64,000 bases of DNA. Origin: a virus. Below the pieces are notes generated by a model, which worked only from the letters and a program-made list of their open reading frames with translations, searched no databases and had not been told where the DNA came from. Location: positions 62,001 to 126,000 of the IMG/VR virus record IMGVR_UViG_3300005527_000042; one strand, 5' to 3'. Within the stretch, counting starts at the first letter, position 1. Every line of letters starts with the position of its first letter. This document shows positions 42,682-51,894 of this stretch, one piece after another. The translations under genes and the position numbers were made by a program.

Positions 42682-42852
42682 ATGGTAAGTCAACAAATTT
42701 TAGATACGTTCATTTATGAAACATTAAACGGACAATTTGGTGTGTCCGACCCAACAGAATTTGACCAAACTATTGGGGTTTTTGCAACTAAAATAGAAGC
42801 GGAAAACGCATTAAAAGAATACATTATTAGAGAACAAATAACTTTTGAGTAA
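42682..42852 (+). CDS. Small hypothetical protein
   Basis: A 56-residue acidic protein (YETLNGQFGVSDPTEF, then a helix) whose TAA overlaps the next ATG (TAATG). Translational coupling supports its reality. No known family. Confidence 0.55.
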   Translation: MVSQQILDTFIYETLNGQFGVSDPTEFDQTIGVFATKIEAENALKEYIIREQITFE

Positions 42853-43280
42853 TGGAATTTTTGAATTCACACCCCATAAAAAAGTCGGATTTAGGATTCC
42901 ACGGAAATTTATTCGGTGGAAAACTTTTAGCGTGGATTGACGCGGCGGCTGCGGGATACTCCATGCAATTGTGTGATTCACCAAGATTAGTTACCGTATC
43001 AATTGATAAATGTTTTTTTGAAAAACCAGCCAAAGAGGGTCAGTTGATTAAAATTTACGGGTCACCAAGTAAATTAGGGAATACTTCAGTTACCTTGTAT
43101 ATGGAAGCAAGAGCACATAATGTTTACACAGGTAACCAAATTGTCATCTTGAAAACAAACATAAGGTTTGTTAGGATTGATGAAGAAGGTAATCCGGTAC
43201 CAATTGGTGAAAAAGGTAGGAGTAGAATTCAAAAATTAATTGACATAAGAGATTCTGAACAAAACGATGTCAACCCTTAA
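42852..43280 (+). CDS. Acyl-CoA thioesterase (hotdog fold, YciA-type)
   Basis: This 142-residue single-hotdog protein has the signature GNLFGGKLLAWIDAAAAG, the RLVTVSIDKCFFEKP strand and VTLYMEARAHNVYTG, typical of YciA/BACH-type acyl-CoA hydrolases. It cleaves acyl-CoAs to free acids and CoA and probably forms a hexamer. In a phage this may adjust host fatty-acid pools or membrane composition. It shares the operon with glutamine synthetase and thymidylate synthase. Confidence 0.8.
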   Translation: MEFLNSHPIKKSDLGFHGNLFGGKLLAWIDAAAAGYSMQLCDSPRLVTVSIDKCFFEKPAKEGQLIKIYGSPSKLGNTSVTLYMEARAHNVYTGNQIVILKTNIRFVRIDEEGNPVPIGEKGRSRIQKLIDIRDSEQNDVNP

Positions 43281-43440
43281 AAGACAATATAAAATTTACA
43301 TTAAACAAAATCCCAACTCAAATCTTTCTTATGAGGAATGGGAAAAAAATTTTTTGGAAAATTTGAAATTGGGTATGGAATTAGGTGACGATTTTTCAGA
43401 TTGGGACGTAACTTTAATGGACGGTTTGGAGGATGAATAA
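43267..43440 (+). CDS. Small acidic protein
   Basis: A 57-residue protein with an N-terminal basic helix and an acidic tail ending GLEDE. It overlaps the thioesterase end by 14 nt and the next start by 8 nt. Unknown function. Confidence 0.45.
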   Translation: MSTLKRQYKIYIKQNPNSNLSYEEWEKNFLENLKLGMELGDDFSDWDVTLMDGLEDE

Positions 43441-43837
43441 AAAGAAACCTGATATTGTTGTTTGGGATGAAACAAATGGGTACGACGCTAATAGAAAGCA
43501 TTATCCTACCAGTATCGGTTCGCCAAAATTTGAATTACCTAATGTGGGTCTCGTAAAAAAAGAGTCCTCAAAAAAAATGATTGATGTCTTTAATCGTCAA
43601 AGAGAAGAAATCATTCAATCAATAGAAAAACTTCAAAGAGAGTATGTGGATTCAATAATGGTTTGGGAATCAAAAATTTCTTTTGACCCAATTGTTGGTG
43701 AAACATATTACTTATATAATTTTAATGGTGTAAATACATTATCATTATTATCACCAAAAGATTGGAATCGGGGTGACGATTTTATTGGTGCTTTTACATT
43801 AAATTCAGATAGAAAATGGGTTAGAAATGAAAGGTAA
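43433..43837 (+). CDS. Hypothetical protein
   Basis: A 134-residue protein with a basic N-terminus, a central helix (MIDVFNRQREEIIQSIEKLQ) and a beta-rich end with WNRGDDFIGAF. Overlaps both neighbours. No motif recognised. Confidence 0.5.
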   Translation: MNKKKPDIVVWDETNGYDANRKHYPTSIGSPKFELPNVGLVKKESSKKMIDVFNRQREEIIQSIEKLQREYVDSIMVWESKISFDPIVGETYYLYNFNGVNTLSLLSPKDWNRGDDFIGAFTLNSDRKWVRNER

Positions 43838-44441
43838 ATTAATATATCAAAAAAAATCTGACGAACTTATTAACAGTGTCGAAGGATGGTTTATTGTTTC
43901 TGAAGATTCATCAAAGAATTTTGAAGCATCAAAAGAAACTTTAGAAAAAATAAAAAGCGGAAAATATGATGTAAAAGACGGTGATGAAGTCGAGTATGTT
44001 TTAAAAACAAATTGTCAAGTAATGTACGATGATATTTTTCATAGTACAATTGCTGACATCATAATAACGCAAAAAATGGTTAGTCGGGTTTTTCTGATTG
44101 ATATTGATGGGACAATTTGTGACGACATTAAAAATGAAGATTCACATCTTTATCCGACAGCTAACCATTACCCAAACGCGTTGGGTATCATCAACAAATG
44201 GTACGATGAGGGAAATGTAATTACATTTTTTACCGCTCGTGAAAGTAAAGACCGTGAAGTAACCGAAACATGGTTAAAAGAAAAAGGTTTTAAATATCAC
44301 GGATTGGTTATGGACAAACCAAGAATCAAAGATGACCAAGAATATGTGTGGATTGATAATAGAAAAGTCAGAGCGATTACGTATCTTGGAACGTGGTCTG
44401 AATTAAAAGAAGTAGACGCAAAAATTCAAACATTTGAGTAA
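43827..44441 (+). CDS. HAD-fold phosphatase with N-terminal extension
   Basis: Residues about 1-88 of this 204-residue protein form a separate acidic domain. Residues about 90-200 are a HAD phosphatase: RVFLIDIDGTICDD (catalytic DxD), ITFFTARESKDREVT (second motif), a Lys in VMDKPRIKDDQ and EYVWIDNRK (acidic motif). It may be a nucleotidase or sugar phosphatase. It starts inside the preceding gene and abuts thymidylate synthase by 1 nt, which favours nucleotide metabolism. Confidence 0.7.
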   Translation: MKGKLIYQKKSDELINSVEGWFIVSEDSSKNFEASKETLEKIKSGKYDVKDGDEVEYVLKTNCQVMYDDIFHSTIADIIITQKMVSRVFLIDIDGTICDDIKNEDSHLYPTANHYPNALGIINKWYDEGNVITFFTARESKDREVTETWLKEKGFKYHGLVMDKPRIKDDQEYVWIDNRKVRAITYLGTWSELKEVDAKIQTFE

Positions 44442-45766
44442 TGAACAAATTAGATAAACAATACACAGACTTACTCCAAACTATTATAGATTATGGGGTA
44501 GAAAAGAAAGACCGTACAGGTACAGGAACCAAATCTATTTTTGGTTATACAATCCGTCATAAAATGTCCGATGGGTTTCCATTACTTACAACCAAGAAAA
44601 TGGCGTGGAAGACGATGGTAACCGAATTGTTATGGTTCCTTCGTGGTGATACAAACATCAAGTTCCTTGTTGATAACAATTGTCATATTTGGGATGGTGA
44701 TGCGTATAAGAACTATCTAATTGAAGATGCCAAAATCTTACCTAATATGTCAAAAGAAAAAATGTTAGAGTTAGGATTTCGATTAACAAAAGAAGAATTC
44801 ATCAACAAAATAAAAACCGATGATGAGTTTGCTAAGAAGTGGGGTGACCTCGGACCTGTGTATGGTAAGCAATGGAGAAGATGGGGTAGAAAGAATGTGA
44901 CTAATTACGACTTAAAGGATGTAAAAGGTTCTGACCAACACAGAGTACTAAAAGCAATTGAAATCGGTGAAGATGTTACCAAGTATGGTGTCAAAATAGA
45001 ATACCAAAACAATTCAATAGACCAAATCACAAACCTAATCAACGACCTTAAAACAAATCCAGACTCAAGACGATTAATGGTCAATGCTTGGAATGTTGGA
45101 GAGCTGGACCAAATGGTTCTTCCACCTTGTCATTATGGATTTCAAGTTTATACGAGAGAGTTGAGTTTAGATGAAAGGATTAATTATTATAACTCAACAA
45201 AAGACCCTTTAAATCAAAGTAGTGATTATCACGATGTTCACATGGATAGTTTAAGAGTTCCTAAACGAGCAATCTCTTTAATGTGGAATCAACGCTCAGT
45301 AGACACATTCTTAGGTCTACCATTCAATATTGCTTCTTACGGTTTGTTACTTGAGATTATTGCTAAAGAAGTAAATATGGTACCTGATGAGTTGATTGGT
45401 AATTTAGGTGATACTCATTTGTATAGTAACCATGTTGAACAAGCAAGAGAACAAATCGGTAGAAAGTATACACATGAAGAGAGAGAAGGTATGTTAAAAG
45501 AGGCGATGGGTCCTAATGGTTATAAAAGTGCGTTGAAAGACTTAGCACCATTTGGTGGAGGTATGTCTGAATATTATGAGATATATAAAATACCACGATA
45601 CACAAGAGAACCTTATAAATTACCCAAACTAAAACATATGAAGACCGATGAATTTTATAAATCATTATCTGAAGACTCATCTTTAATAACTCATTTGGAA
45701 AATAAGGATTTTCAAATCGAAAATTATCAATCACACCCATCGATTAAAGCACCCTTAAGTAATTAA
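44441..45766 (+). CDS. thyA: Thymidylate synthase (ThyA)
   Basis: This 441-residue enzyme has the folate-type motifs RTGTGTKSIFGY, FPLLTTKKMAW, LGPVYGKQWRRWG, the active-site VLPPCHYGFQVY with the nucleophile Cys, RSVDTFLGLPFNIASY and GDTHLYSNH, and the standard end IENYQSHPSIKAP. It converts dUMP to dTMP with methylene-tetrahydrofolate. Length exceeds bacterial ThyA (about 264), with inserts after the DNNCHIWDGDAY region and near residues 330-400, which look phage-specific. Confidence 0.9.
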   Translation: MNKLDKQYTDLLQTIIDYGVEKKDRTGTGTKSIFGYTIRHKMSDGFPLLTTKKMAWKTMVTELLWFLRGDTNIKFLVDNNCHIWDGDAYKNYLIEDAKILPNMSKEKMLELGFRLTKEEFINKIKTDDEFAKKWGDLGPVYGKQWRRWGRKNVTNYDLKDVKGSDQHRVLKAIEIGEDVTKYGVKIEYQNNSIDQITNLINDLKTNPDSRRLMVNAWNVGELDQMVLPPCHYGFQVYTRELSLDERINYYNSTKDPLNQSSDYHDVHMDSLRVPKRAISLMWNQRSVDTFLGLPFNIASYGLLLEIIAKEVNMVPDELIGNLGDTHLYSNHVEQAREQIGRKYTHEEREGMLKEAMGPNGYKSALKDLAPFGGGMSEYYEIYKIPRYTREPYKLPKLKHMKTDEFYKSLSEDSSLITHLENKDFQIENYQSHPSIKAPLSN

Positions 45767-45769
45767 ACT

Positions 45770-45925
45770 ATGAAAATAAGTATTGACAAAGTTGTATATC
45801 AATCTTATATTTTACCATATGTTAAAATAACATATAACAGTTGGTTAAATGGTGATTATGAATTAATAATTGGTTGGTTTAGTTATCAATTGGTTATTGG
45901 TTATACACCAAAACATAACAGATAA
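45770..45925 (+). CDS. Small protein after thyA
   Basis: A 51-residue aromatic-rich peptide starting 3 nt after the thyA stop, with complete start and stop. It is too short for a family call; may be a late peptide or noise. Confidence 0.4.
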   Translation: MKISIDKVVYQSYILPYVKITYNSWLNGDYELIIGWFSYQLVIGYTPKHNR

Positions 45926-45938
45926 TTGAAAAATATAG

Positions 45939-46187
45939 ATGATTAAATTTTTAAAACTGCTATTGATGAAACTTAGGCGTTTAAATTCCCCAACAATAGT
46001 TGAACCAGTAAAATGGTCAGTAGAGGATTTTAATAAAGCCAAAAAATGGGCCCAATCAAGATTACACCCTTCTTATAATGATAGAACAATATGGGACGTG
46101 GTTTATAGTGTAAGATATGATACTGCCGAAGTTCTTCACGAAATAAATAAGTTCATAGTTATAGAAAATAAAAATAAAAACAAATAA
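45939..46187 (+). CDS. Hypothetical protein
   Basis: An 82-residue protein with a hydrophobic N-terminus (MIKFLKLLLMKLRR), a central SVEDFNKAKKWAQSRL helix and a Lys/Asn tail. It may be a small membrane-tethered protein. It lies 4 nt before the lipoprotein gene. Confidence 0.45.
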   Translation: MIKFLKLLLMKLRRLNSPTIVEPVKWSVEDFNKAKKWAQSRLHPSYNDRTIWDVVYSVRYDTAEVLHEINKFIVIENKNKNK

Positions 46188-46191
46188 AAAA

Positions 46192-47568
46192 ATGAAAATT
46201 ACAAAAACACTATTATTAATTTTAGGATTGTTTACAATCGTATACTCATGTTCTGACACGAGTAAAACAATTAAACCACAAGAGTTCCCAACGGACTTAG
46301 GTATTTCGGGATTCAATTTTCCTGAAGACTCTACGAAAATTTACGGATGGTTAGAGAATCAAGATACAACCAGTATTGTAAATCACGCGTGGGGTATTTG
46401 GGCTGGACTTACTCAACCAACAAAACAAAAATACAATGGTCAAACATTGTTGGTTTTTGAAACTTGGATGGGTGTTCAAGAACTATCTGCAATGTCTGCA
46501 CAGGGTCAAGTTTCAAGTTCAATGGAAAAATCAAACAGAACTGAACTTAACATCCCGAAACAATTTGTACATGGTAAACTTTTCGCGGGACAAAAGATTG
46601 ACACAAACTTCACTGTGTTGGAAACAGTTTCTTATGACCCATCTGCGGCACATTTTGCAACATCAAACAAATTATTTAATCAATCGTCATTGAACAAATA
46701 TTTGGTAAAAGATGGAATTGGTGCGGTACCTGAATTTCCTAATACTTCAATCACCACCAAACCAACATATTATGCTGGTGTACCAAGTAAAAACGGTTTG
46801 ATTAGAGTACCTGTTTGGGTATCACCAAATCCGGCCAAAGCGTATAGATATAATGAATGGCAACAATGGGTTTACGCCGATGTTAATAATAAACAGGAAC
46901 CGAATAAAAAGTTAGTACCTGTAACAACATCAAATCCCACAGAGGAACAAATTAAAGATGCGACCTGTAACGTAAATGATTTTATTAATTATAAAATTGA
47001 TAGAGTAGGTGCGGACTATCTCAATAGTCACCAAGACGTTGGAACTACACCAAGTAGACAATTTATCGAAGGTGACTATGTGTTGTTGGTAGCCATGCAC
47101 GTAACAACAAAAGAATTTAAAAATTGGACATGGCAAACTTATTTTTGGTGCCCTGACCCGTCTAACCCTCCTTCACCAAGTTCTAAATTTGAAGCAGGTC
47201 TTAGACCTAAAGAACTTAAAGGCGCCGCTTCACACTACGCAGTTAGTACAGCATACGCAATGGTTTGGCCGAATCAACCTGTGAGTGGCGGTTCTGACAA
47301 CAACGCTAGACCGATACTTGCTTTCAATCCTTATTTAGAGGGTGGATTTGGTCCAAAAGTTTTCAGTTTACAAAACAAATTCAGACCTGATTTTGTGTAT
47401 GGAATGCAAACAAACTGTATGTCATGTCACGCATTGTCGACTATGACGGGTAAGAATGGATACACCACAAATCAATACATTGATATGATGGACACATCGT
47501 TATTTAAGAATGATGTTAAATTAGATTTCACATGGTCAATTCAAGGTAACTTGAATTCTGATAAGTAA
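46192..47568 (+). CDS. Lipoprotein with a c-type heme motif
   Basis: This 458-residue protein has a lipoprotein signal with lipobox VYSC (Cys20) and one heme-binding motif CMSCH at residues 409-413 near the end. In between are aromatic-rich segments such as TWQTYFWCPDP and KGAASHYAVSTAY, resembling a family of bacterial cytochrome c-type lipoproteins. No surface-export signal follows the lipobox, so it is probably periplasm-facing. It may donate or accept electrons during infection, or serve in superinfection control. Heme attachment needs host Ccm machinery. The gene is unusual for a phage. Confidence 0.75.
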   Translation: MKITKTLLLILGLFTIVYSCSDTSKTIKPQEFPTDLGISGFNFPEDSTKIYGWLENQDTTSIVNHAWGIWAGLTQPTKQKYNGQTLLVFETWMGVQELSAMSAQGQVSSSMEKSNRTELNIPKQFVHGKLFAGQKIDTNFTVLETVSYDPSAAHFATSNKLFNQSSLNKYLVKDGIGAVPEFPNTSITTKPTYYAGVPSKNGLIRVPVWVSPNPAKAYRYNEWQQWVYADVNNKQEPNKKLVPVTTSNPTEEQIKDATCNVNDFINYKIDRVGADYLNSHQDVGTTPSRQFIEGDYVLLVAMHVTTKEFKNWTWQTYFWCPDPSNPPSPSSKFEAGLRPKELKGAASHYAVSTAYAMVWPNQPVSGGSDNNARPILAFNPYLEGGFGPKVFSLQNKFRPDFVYGMQTNCMSCHALSTMTGKNGYTTNQYIDMMDTSLFKNDVKLDFTWSIQGNLNSDK

Positions 47569-47587
47569 TAACATAAAATAACAACAA

Positions 47588-47899
47588 GTGAAGCTCCGTA
47601 AAATCGTAAAAGAATATAAAAATGCTACAACTTATGAGATATGGGAAGGAATTAGAGACAATTTTACTTTCGGTTTCATCGGAGCGACACTTGTTGTTTT
47701 TATTGCAACAAGAACCGACTTTGCTGTTCTTATCGGTTATATTGTCTACTATTATTACATGGGTCGGATAGTTAATCGACCAAAGTACGTTACAGATTTA
47801 GGTAAGTTGATAGTTTTCCCAATCCCTTCGGCATTGGGTGCGTTCACAGGGTATAAGTTATCTTATACTTTAATTGGGTTATTGGGGAGTATTTTTTAA
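47588..47899 (+). CDS. Small membrane protein
   Basis: A 103-residue protein starting with GTG (47588). It has hydrophobic segments at about residues 25-55 and 70-103. Follows the cytochrome-like gene by 19 nt and its stop overlaps the convergent small gene. Function unknown. Confidence 0.5.
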   Translation: MKLRKIVKEYKNATTYEIWEGIRDNFTFGFIGATLVVFIATRTDFAVLIGYIVYYYYMGRIVNRPKYVTDLGKLIVFPIPSALGAFTGYKLSYTLIGLLGSIF

Positions 47900-48048
47900 T
47901 TAGTTCTCCTACCCTGTCCACGGTAGTTTTTCTCACTTTTATCGTGTTTATTAAAAGATTTTTTAGCTTTACCTAATCTTCTTTTACCAAAATTCACCTT
48001 TATAGATGCGTTTGATGATTTACCTTTTGAACTTTTTCCTGCTGCCAT
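47896..48048 (-). CDS. Small basic protein
   Basis: A 50-residue minus-strand protein, very Lys/Arg/Ser-rich (MAAGKSSKGKSSNAS..., ending GQGRRTN). A TATTTATT element lies 17 nt upstream on the minus strand. It looks like a nucleic-acid-binding peptide; no family could be assigned. Confidence 0.5.
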   Translation of the reverse strand: MAAGKSSKGKSSNASIKVNFGKRRLGKAKKSFNKHDKSEKNYRGQGRRTN

Positions 48049-48094
48049 GTTAATAATTTTATAAAAATAAATATGGATATCATTAAAAAAGTGG

Positions 48095-48102
48095 TATATT
48101 TG
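48095..48102 (+). promoter_or_regulatory. TATATTTG -7-like box
   Basis: TATATTTG lies 15 nt before the ATG at 48118. The -33 position has only TATG (19-nt spacing), so the box is partial. Confidence 0.45.
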
Positions 48103-48117
48103 TAAAAAATATCAAAA

Positions 48118-49953
48118 ATGCAACTCATCAAACAAAGATTTTCTTATTTCAGAATAGATTTAGTTAGGGATAATTGTATGTTGTCTGAAGATAGACCAAT
48201 ACCAATTGTTGTATCTGATGGTAAAGAACTGGATGATGATTTTTTATTTACTGAACAGGTTAAGACACTTGAGCCCGTTGTAAATAGGGATACCAAATTT
48301 GAAACCATAAAATTGGAACCAAGACCATCAAAGGGTGCGAGGACAAAATATTTTTATGGTGAAAAAGAAAAAGAATACGTTTCTTTCATAAAATTGACAA
48401 AAGAACCTTGTTACACAACAAGTGAAAAACATTTAAAAAGACATTATGGGAATCCTTTCTCATCAATACAAATTGTAACATTTGAAAGAACAATAGAACT
48501 TAGAGAAGGTAAACTTTACATAAGGTGTTACAAGAATACCAGATATCGTGATTTTAATTGGAAATATTTCCGTAAATCTTCCAAGGTAATGACGTTAACA
48601 ATTGATTTACAGAAGGGAGATTTTACGATTGGGGATATGAATTTTGGAAAGATAAAATCCAAAAGATTTAGAAAAAATTCATTTACTACGTTAGAAATCT
48701 TGTTGGGTTCAAACAGTCTTTTCAATTTAAAAAAAGAGTTTAGTAACAATCTTAAAATCGCTAAGGAATTTGATGACACATTTAATGAACACGAATTTGT
48801 AAATGTTATTAAAAATCACATTCCAAACTTACCTACTAACGTTGGAAACTTATTTGATAAACATTTTTTTATAACTAGTTTTATTGAATTCTTTGCGGAA
48901 AAGAAAAAAATAAAAACACCAAACGACTTTGTACCACTTATTAAAATACATTACCCAACTGAAAAATACCTTAAAAAGAATCAGAGAAAATTAATGCAAT
49001 CTATTTTGGATAGTTACGGAATAAATTCAAAATTTACCTTGAAACTTTTCCATGAAAATCCAAAATTAAATTTACAAGAGTTTTCATGTATGTGTGATTT
49101 ACTTGGAAAGGATTATCCAAAATACCTCGGTTCTTTGAAAAGTGAATGTTTTAATCTTTTTATGGTAGATAATGGTAATGCACATTCTATGGTACCGCTT
49201 GAATTGAGAGGTGCTAAAAATCACCACCGACACCTGTTTATTGATAATGTTGATAGGGAAAATATCATTAAAATTTTAAATTCCCTGATTCCCAAACCGG
49301 CAGGAGACCATTCAGTATCGTCGGTTACTCGAGGTATATACACTTTGATAAAAGACCACTTCGATATGATTGAAAAGATTCGTGAATTTGACCCTAACAT
49401 AAAAATGAGGGCAACAAATTACACGGACTTTCATACAGAGCACATTGAACTATCCAAGACATGTTCATTAATCAAAAAGGGTTGGTCAATCGAATATCAA
49501 TATGACAACAGAATGGTGAGATTAGTGGAGGAACAAATAAAGACTCGATTTGAGAACGACAATCATATTTTTTCTCCTGTGATATTAAAGAGAGAAGAAG
49601 AATATTCGGAAGAGGGTACATTTATGCACCACTGTGTTGCCAGTTACGCAAACAAAGAATCATCAATGATAATTTCATTGAGGACCAACGGTGGTTCAGA
49701 TAGAGTAACATGTGAGTTTAACAAAAAAACAGGTGACTGTATTCAGGAGAGACATTTTTGTAATAAGTTACCACCTGAGTATTTTGGTGAATCATTAGAA
49801 ATATTAAAACAAAGAGTTAGAAAATTTGCGTCACAAAGATTATTGAACCACATTGATATTAAAAAGGTGAAAGTTAAAATAAATGGGAAGGAAGTCAACC
49901 AAAGAGAACCTGATTTATTTGAACAACTGATGAATGGTGACATAGAGTTTTAA
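48118..49953 (+). CDS. PcfJ-like protein
   Basis: This 611-residue protein ends in a PcfJ-type domain: LKREEEYSEEGTFMHHCVASY (Cys506), DRVTCEFNKKTGDC and a basic tail. The N-terminal region is long and contains a segment (YPTEKYLKKN...SILDSYGINSKF) also seen in the protein at 49992. PcfJ proteins are widespread in plasmids and phages with unknown function. The pair here probably arose by duplication. Confidence 0.65.
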   Translation: MQLIKQRFSYFRIDLVRDNCMLSEDRPIPIVVSDGKELDDDFLFTEQVKTLEPVVNRDTKFETIKLEPRPSKGARTKYFYGEKEKEYVSFIKLTKEPCYTTSEKHLKRHYGNPFSSIQIVTFERTIELREGKLYIRCYKNTRYRDFNWKYFRKSSKVMTLTIDLQKGDFTIGDMNFGKIKSKRFRKNSFTTLEILLGSNSLFNLKKEFSNNLKIAKEFDDTFNEHEFVNVIKNHIPNLPTNVGNLFDKHFFITSFIEFFAEKKKIKTPNDFVPLIKIHYPTEKYLKKNQRKLMQSILDSYGINSKFTLKLFHENPKLNLQEFSCMCDLLGKDYPKYLGSLKSECFNLFMVDNGNAHSMVPLELRGAKNHHRHLFIDNVDRENIIKILNSLIPKPAGDHSVSSVTRGIYTLIKDHFDMIEKIREFDPNIKMRATNYTDFHTEHIELSKTCSLIKKGWSIEYQYDNRMVRLVEEQIKTRFENDNHIFSPVILKREEEYSEEGTFMHHCVASYANKESSMIISLRTNGGSDRVTCEFNKKTGDCIQERHFCNKLPPEYFGESLEILKQRVRKFASQRLLNHIDIKKVKVKINGKEVNQREPDLFEQLMNGDIEF

Positions 49954-49974
49954 TACTACATAATTAAATTTAGT

Positions 49975-49995
49975 CCATGTATATTTTATACATGG
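49975..49995 (+). promoter_or_regulatory. Perfect palindrome at a start codon, candidate operator
   Basis: CCATGTATA and TATACATGG are exact inverted copies separated by TTT. A TATATTTT -7-like box (49980-49987) sits in the centre, and the downstream start ATG (49992) lies inside the right arm. This is the layout of an operator overlapping promoter and start. Confidence 0.6.
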
Positions 49996-51380
49996 ATTTG
50001 TTACTTAGACATTATCAAAACAAAAAATCCAAAACGAACAATTCGGTTTCGATTTGTGAATTACAGTTGTATCAATATGATAGTTTGATACACTATATCG
50101 CGGATTTTTCTTTCGATTATTTACGATACGGAATAAAAAACATCCTTACCATCCATCACGGGTTCACGGTTAATTTAAAAAACGGGGACATAAATACTTA
50201 CTACCAATTATCAAACTATTCAGTGAGTGAAGGTGATAAAGGTAGAAGTAAAAATAATAGAAAGAAGAATAATTTTGATTCAATACTTGCACTAATAGAA
50301 AACGGCATGTACAAGGGTGAAAAGAGAAAAGATTATTGGGGTAAAAGGTATAATAAATCAATTCAGGACATTATTAATATTTTAATATCCAAAATACAAT
50401 CTGAGTCAAATTTTAATATTGAAAAGAATTATCAAGAGAAATGCTATATTAATCCACTATATGATTTGTTAGTTGATTTTCATTTATCAAAGAAAAATAT
50501 AAAATACCATGATACTGTTTACACCACAATTCAACAAGAGTATCCACAGAAAAAATGGTTAAAATTAAATGATAATAAATTTTTACCTTCTATTTTAGAT
50601 TCGTATGGAATTAAATCAAAGTACTTGATTGCTGAATTAAATAAACCACAAAACTTTGATGTGAATATTAAAAGTCTAAGCTTTCTATGTAAACTTTTTG
50701 GTGATGGTTACGTTGATTATTTAAGACAAACTAAGTGGCACGACATTGTAAAACGTAATTCTAATTTCAGAAAATTCCACACTTTGAAAAATGATAAAGA
50801 AAAATCCATGATGGTCAAGGTTATTAATGATTGGGAAACCACAAACCTATATAAAGATAATTTTGTTGAGTTGGTGAACAAATTAATGAATCTTCGAGAA
50901 TTCATAGAATCCAAAAATATCCCCTGTAAATTTAATGCGAGCGATTCCGACTCTGTAGAATTACTTTTAAATAAATTTGAAAACATAAAAAATCATTTTA
51001 AAAGGGGTTACAAAACAAGATATTCATTTAATGAGGAGTTCATAAATGAAATAGAATCTGACATTATAATTGACAATAAAGTTTTTCAAACCAAAATACT
51101 CAAAACCGAAGAGGATTTTTTCACTGAAGGATTTATGATGAAAAATTGTATGTCTAAACAATTCAGCAAAGGTGTGGTCTATATCTATCTTTCCATGAAA
51201 TGTAATCGAACAAAGATTAATTTAGAATATAAAAAAGGTAGTTTGATAATGTCTTTTGGTAAGGCCAATAGTCCTGTTGAGTCTTATTTCAATCCCGCAA
51301 TAAATGAAATATCAAAAAAAATGATGAAATATTCCAATATGACATGGACTAAAGAAAAATATGAATATATTTCAAAATAA
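49992..51380 (+). CDS. PcfJ-like protein, second paralog
   Basis: This 462-residue protein shares with the preceding gene the segment YPQKKWLKLN...SILDSYGIKSKY and the domain LKTEEDFFTEGFMMKNCMSK (Cys386), RTKINLEYKKGS and a basic end. Start 49992 is chosen inside the palindrome; an ATG at 49977 lies in the left arm. The conserved Cys and flanking EG-M pattern match the paralog; the His pair is replaced. Function unknown. Confidence 0.6.
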   Translation: MDLLLRHYQNKKSKTNNSVSICELQLYQYDSLIHYIADFSFDYLRYGIKNILTIHHGFTVNLKNGDINTYYQLSNYSVSEGDKGRSKNNRKKNNFDSILALIENGMYKGEKRKDYWGKRYNKSIQDIINILISKIQSESNFNIEKNYQEKCYINPLYDLLVDFHLSKKNIKYHDTVYTTIQQEYPQKKWLKLNDNKFLPSILDSYGIKSKYLIAELNKPQNFDVNIKSLSFLCKLFGDGYVDYLRQTKWHDIVKRNSNFRKFHTLKNDKEKSMMVKVINDWETTNLYKDNFVELVNKLMNLREFIESKNIPCKFNASDSDSVELLLNKFENIKNHFKRGYKTRYSFNEEFINEIESDIIIDNKVFQTKILKTEEDFFTEGFMMKNCMSKQFSKGVVYIYLSMKCNRTKINLEYKKGSLIMSFGKANSPVESYFNPAINEISKKMMKYSNMTWTKEKYEYISK

Positions 51381-51392
51381 TTTTAGGATTTT

Positions 51393-51424
51393 TTTGGAAA
51401 TCAAATTTTTCTTTTCTATATTTG
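51393..51424 (+). promoter_or_regulatory. Bacteroidetes-type promoter
   Basis: TTTG (51393-51396), 20 nt, TATATTTG (51417-51424) is a perfect match. It would drive the small genes from 51445. Confidence 0.75.
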
Positions 51425-51444
51425 GTTGGTAAAACCCCTTAATC

Positions 51445-51609
51445 ATGGAACCAAAAGAATCAAAATCTAATTCTCACTTCAATATAAGTTTGGCCAAGTC
51501 AGGTTTGAGAATCGTGGCTTGTTATTTCTTATTTTTTACCAATTTAGAAACTGCGGCAATTTTATTTTTTGTGGCGGAGATACTCGGTATCGCGGAAGAA
51601 ATCTTTTAA
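51445..51609 (+). CDS. Small membrane protein
   Basis: A 54-residue frame with two hydrophobic stretches (LRIVACYFLFF and TAAILFFVAEILGI) preceded by a polar Ser/Asn-rich start. It sits 20 nt after a perfect promoter and has a complete stop. It is likely a real membrane peptide of unknown function. Confidence 0.5.
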   Translation: MEPKESKSNSHFNISLAKSGLRIVACYFLFFTNLETAAILFFVAEILGIAEEIF

Positions 51610-51621
51610 ATTGTATTAACC

Positions 51622-51894
51622 ATGAAATTCATTCAAGATATCAAATTTTATTTGGTACTCACCATGTTGTTTGCCATCTCTATGGGTATTCTTCTCCAAA
51701 AATCCATACATAGAGAAAATAAATTAAAAACGGAACTATCAAGAACCAAACAGGAAATGGATAGTTTACAAACCTATCTATTTTTATTTGAAACTGAATA
51801 TAATAGGTTCGCGATGGCGTATGATATGTTCTATGAAAGAAACCCAAAAGCTGCCGAAGAATTTGACCACATATTATCAAATGAGACAGAATAA
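51622..51894 (+). CDS. Membrane-anchored coiled-coil protein
   Basis: A 90-residue protein with an N-terminal transmembrane helix (residues about 8-26) and a Lys/Glu coiled coil. Its 3' end overlaps the next frame. Layout resembles a small spanin or accessory protein, but no lysis genes are adjacent. Confidence 0.5.
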   Translation: MKFIQDIKFYLVLTMLFAISMGILLQKSIHRENKLKTELSRTKQEMDSLQTYLFLFETEYNRFAMAYDMFYERNPKAAEEFDHILSNETE

